Below are positions 61,973-64,000 of a stretch of DNA of 64,000 nt, one piece after another (within the stretch, counting starts at the first letter, position 1; each line of letters opens with the position of its first letter). Position numbers and translations under genes: made by a program. The stretch covers positions 186,001-250,000 of the forward strand of contig NZ_FOGI01000010.1 of NCBI RefSeq assembly GCF_900111175.1, in the 5' to 3' direction. The stretch comes from Actinokineospora terrae. GTDB lineage: Bacteria > Actinomycetota > Actinomycetes > Mycobacteriales > Pseudonocardiaceae. Under the pieces are notes generated by a model that saw only the letters and a list, made by a program, of their open reading frames with translations, did not search any database and was not told where the DNA came from.

Positions 61973-63088
61973 CGACGTCGGAATCCGGTCCAGGATGTGG
62001 GCTCCAGCGGTGAACAGGAGATAAGTCACGACGATGGCGGGGGCCACGACCGTGACCGTGCCGGGAAAGCTCGGCTCTAGGAGCAACGCCAGGACGATCG
62101 CGGTTAAGCCGTTCTGCTGGCTTAGGGCAAGACACCAGCGGTCGTACCGGGGGAGGCGGATCGCGATAAGAGAACCAATTAACATCTGCGCCCCGAACGC
62201 CGCGACGCCCAACAGCATCCCCTTTAACAGCAACCCCAATGACCCTGACCCCACGACGCCGGCTAGTACGACTCCCAGCGCGACCCCTGCCAGGAGCAAG
62301 GCTCCGGTCATGGTCCGCTCGACCGCTTTCTCCACGCGCGGCTCGCCTTCGAACGGCCGCACCACGAGCCCGGCCAACGCGACGCCCAGCATCAGGCCCT
62401 GCGTTGCCGCGACCGCGAGGGCCGCCAGTGCTGCCAGGAGAACCAGCCATCCGGGTAGCCGGGATCGGAGCAGCAGCCACAACCCGGCGACCACGACTGC
62501 GTACCCGGCGTTGAGGAGCAGGCTGGTCCCGAAGTCCGCCAAGCCCGCGGAGAGGACGCCCGGCGTCCCGAGCGCGAACGCGGACAGGTAGACGACGAGC
62601 AACACGGTCACCGGATCGTCGAACGCCGCCCACGCCGACAGGATCGCCTTGGCCCTACCCGACATCCGCCGATCCATCGTCGCCGCCACCGACAACGGAT
62701 CAATCTGCGCGACCGCCACCCCCAGCACCACACTCACCGGCCGCGAATCAACCAAGTACATAACCCCGGCAATCAACGCGGTCTTGGCCAGCACGCCAAC
62801 GGTCACCGCGAGCACAACCACGCCTACATTGCCCCGCAACTCCTCTAGCGGGATACCCCGCGTGCTCCCGTAGAGCCCAACGGCAAGCAGCACCATGACG
62901 AACAGGTGGTAGGCCGCGCTCGTGTGCACCCCACTGACCCCGAACAACCCCGCAACAGCCCAACAAACCCCGATAACCCCCACCAACACCAGCGGCAGCC
63001 GCACACCCCCCGACAAGACCTCTGCCACCTCATCCCGCACCCGACGAACCCCCGATCCTATCGCGCTTCGCCACCGCACCAGTGCCAC
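61955..63088 (-). CDS. Cation:proton antiporter (CPA family)
   Basis: The 377-residue membrane protein has about 11-12 hydrophobic helices and the paired Asp/Pro motifs of CPA antiporters (VAVAQIDPLSVAATMDRR, AAFDDPVTVLLVVYLSAF). It exchanges Na+ or K+ for H+. The start at 63088 is likely. Element copy 5 points toward its 5' end from about 350 bp upstream. Confidence 0.85.
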   Translation of the reverse strand: MALVRWRSAIGSGVRRVRDEVAEVLSGGVRLPLVLVGVIGVCWAVAGLFGVSGVHTSAAYHLFVMVLLAVGLYGSTRGIPLEELRGNVGVVVLAVTVGVLAKTALIAGVMYLVDSRPVSVVLGVAVAQIDPLSVAATMDRRMSGRAKAILSAWAAFDDPVTVLLVVYLSAFALGTPGVLSAGLADFGTSLLLNAGYAVVVAGLWLLLRSRLPGWLVLLAALAALAVAATQGLMLGVALAGLVVRPFEGEPRVEKAVERTMTGALLLAGVALGVVLAGVVGSGSLGLLLKGMLLGVAAFGAQMLIGSLIAIRLPRYDRWCLALSQQNGLTAIVLALLLEPSFPGTVTVVAPAIVVTYLLFTAGAHILDRIPTSLPVVP

Positions 63089-63149
63089 GACAGACCTCCC
63101 CCACTAGGCCGACCGGGCAACCGCCATCCCAGCCCCGGCGACCGTCCCG

Positions 63150-63385
63150 CCGCCTGACGCCCGCCGCCCACTGCTTGCTGCCCGCCGCCTGACGCCCGCC
63201 GCCTGACTTCCGCTGCTGCCTGCTGCCCGCTGCCCGACGCCTGTCGCTCGCCGCCCGCTGCTGCCGCCTGACTCCCCCTGCTGCTGCCTGCTGCCTGACT
63301 CCCGCTGCTGCCGCCCGACGCCCGACGCCTGCGGGCCCGCCGCCCCGACTCCTGCTGCCCACTGCCTGACGCTTTCCGCCTGGCG
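63150..63385. repeat. Low-complexity CTG/CCG/GAC microrepeat tract
   Basis: About 235 bases built of irregular short units such as GCCGCCTGACGCCCGCCGC and GCTGCTGCCTGCTGCC. The peptide frame opened by element copy 5 (63436, minus) runs through it to 63104 as a Gly/Ala/Arg/Gln/Ser-rich low-complexity chain. No gene is otherwise supported in 63089-63591. Confidence 0.7.
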
Positions 63386-63514
63386 CAAGATCAACTCCGC
63401 TCCGGGGGCCCACCCTCCCGGGGCCCGGGGCCCCATCTCTGAACCTATCGACCCCGGCGGTTTGTCACTAGGGCTTGGCCGGGGTCTGTGGATGGTTGCC
63501 GGGGTTGTGGACAG
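63386..63514 (-). repeat. Dispersed element, copy 5
   Basis: On the minus strand: TTGTCCACA-like CTGTCCACAA near 63514, ATCCACAG at about 63493, GTGACA (for TTGACA) at 63468-63463, 15-base spacer, TAGGTT at 63447-63442, ATG at 63436 opening MGPRAPGGWAPGAELIL. It reads into the microrepeat tract toward the antiporter gene. Confidence 0.85.
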
Positions 63515-63591
63515 ATCGCTGTCGCCCGGTCGGTAGCACGAGCTGCTGCGGGCGAAGGGACCTCTCGGCGGCCGTGGTCCACAGCGGACGG

Positions 63592-64000
63592 TCAGGGCCG
63601 GTCGAGGAGGCGGCGGAGGCGGCTGGTCATGATGGCGTCGAGGTCGACCTCCGGGGTGCCGCGGTGGTGGGCGTCCTCGTAGGCCTCGTGCAGGAGTCGG
63701 CGCAGGGAGTCGGCGGAGAGGCCGATGGGGGACCAGCGCTGTTCGATCCAGTCGATCGCGGCGGGGCTCAGCGGGGGGATCGGGGGCGCGGCGGCGGCGA
63801 GGCGGGAGGTGACGAAGCGGGCGATGTCGCCCGCGACCAAGGGGCCCAGCGGCAGCACGACGGCGTCGTCGGGGGCCTCGTGGAGGTGGGACGACTCGGT
63901 GAAGAGGATCATCCGGTCCCTGGCCGCGCCCGCGTACCAGCGGAGTTCGGCGGGGAGTTCCACCGGCGGCAGCAGCACGACCAGCAGCGCGTCGGCGGGC
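63592..64000 (-). CDS. P-loop ATPase C-terminal fragment, homologue of the gene at 51447 (partial)
   Basis: The frame enters from the right edge and ends at 63592. About 136 residues are visible (ALLVVLLPPVELP, DIARFVTSRLA, LSADSLRRLLHEAYEDA). They align with the C-terminal part of the small ATPase at 51447-52373 (LALIVLLPDHLDL, DVARFVDDRLR, KTLQRTLV). The Walker A part lies outside the window. A second ATPase pair may therefore start beyond the edge. Confidence 0.7.
   Translation of the reverse strand, partial: PADALLVVLLPPVELPAELRWYAGAARDRMILFTESSHLHEAPDDAVVLPLGPLVAGDIARFVTSRLAAAAPPIPPLSPAAIDWIEQRWSPIGLSADSLRRLLHEAYEDAHHRGTPEVDLDAIMTSRLRRLLDRP

Noticed and set aside
1..64000. tRNA or rRNA genes
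   Set aside because: No cloverleaf or conserved TTCGAATC-like T-arm with matching acceptor was noticed by eye on either strand; a covariance-model search would be needed to exclude one.

Overview
This 64 kb window is high-GC actinomycete chromosome. The evidence is strong third-position G/C bias, frequent GTG and TTG starts, a leaderless-type promoter layout, and families typical of filamentous Actinobacteria (NB-ARC/TPR regulators, FxSxx-COOH system, ROK and LysR regulators, M4 protease with a carbohydrate-binding-like tail). I infer a Pseudonocardiales-type genome (Actinokineospora, Saccharothrix or Lentzea-like), but there is no rRNA or housekeeping marker to prove it. No tRNA, rRNA, CRISPR array or intact insertion sequence was seen.

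Layout. 0-4.6 kb: a partial gene, then a run of a carboxylate-amine ligase, a haem-oxygenase-like diiron protein and a CDGSH iron-sulfur protein, then a secreted tripeptidyl aminopeptidase and a YchJ-like protein. 4.7-12.2 kb: a signalling or immunity-like island with a TIR-NB-ARC (NLR-like) protein, an XRE-NB-ARC-TPR protein, a SEFIR protein with an RHIM-like tail, and two copies of a divergent cassette (paralogous unknown protein / shared inverted repeat / tiny transmembrane peptide). 12.3-28.4 kb: metabolism, with a GMC oxidoreductase, ABC-F protein, a LysR-controlled hydroxyquinol pathway (FAD hydroxylase plus a fused dioxygenase-maleylacetate reductase), two MoaF-family proteins, an SDR, and a branched-chain-amino-acid-type ABC importer. 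28.5-37.7 kb: M4 metalloprotease, an all-in-one PAS/GAF/SpoIIE/HATPase/STAS regulator, MFS transporter with divergent ROK regulator, and small unknown proteins. 38.1-43.9 kb: a sulfide-detoxification operon (SQR, CstB-like persulfide dioxygenase-rhodanese, TauE/SafE exporter), a divergent GntR regulator and an aldehyde dehydrogenase. 44-47.5 kb: a DUF1906/peptidoglycan-binding protein, a membrane protein and a Tat-type M15-like protein. 48-51.2 kb: a degenerate Fic protein and a vanadium-haloperoxidase-like protein. 51.4-64 kb: paired P-loop ATPases, an FxSxx-COOH (cyclophane RiPP-like) cluster with an atypical precursor, a cation:proton antiporter, and the C-terminal part of a second copy of the smaller ATPase.

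The most unusual content is outside the genes. Five copies of a roughly 130 bp dispersed element share a fixed architecture: two DnaA-box-like 9-mers, a -35/-10 pair with invariant 15 bp spacing, and an ATG five bases later that opens the conserved peptide MGPRAPGGWAPGAELIL. One copy is part of a 306 bp duplication that also carries the 3' end of the Fic gene. Degenerate tandem arrays (about 26, 115 and 299 bp periods) fill the junctions of three convergent gene pairs. The two TIR/SEFIR-linked cassettes share an inverted repeat with identical spacing at nearly the same distance from the paralogous genes, which is the best candidate here for an undescribed system.
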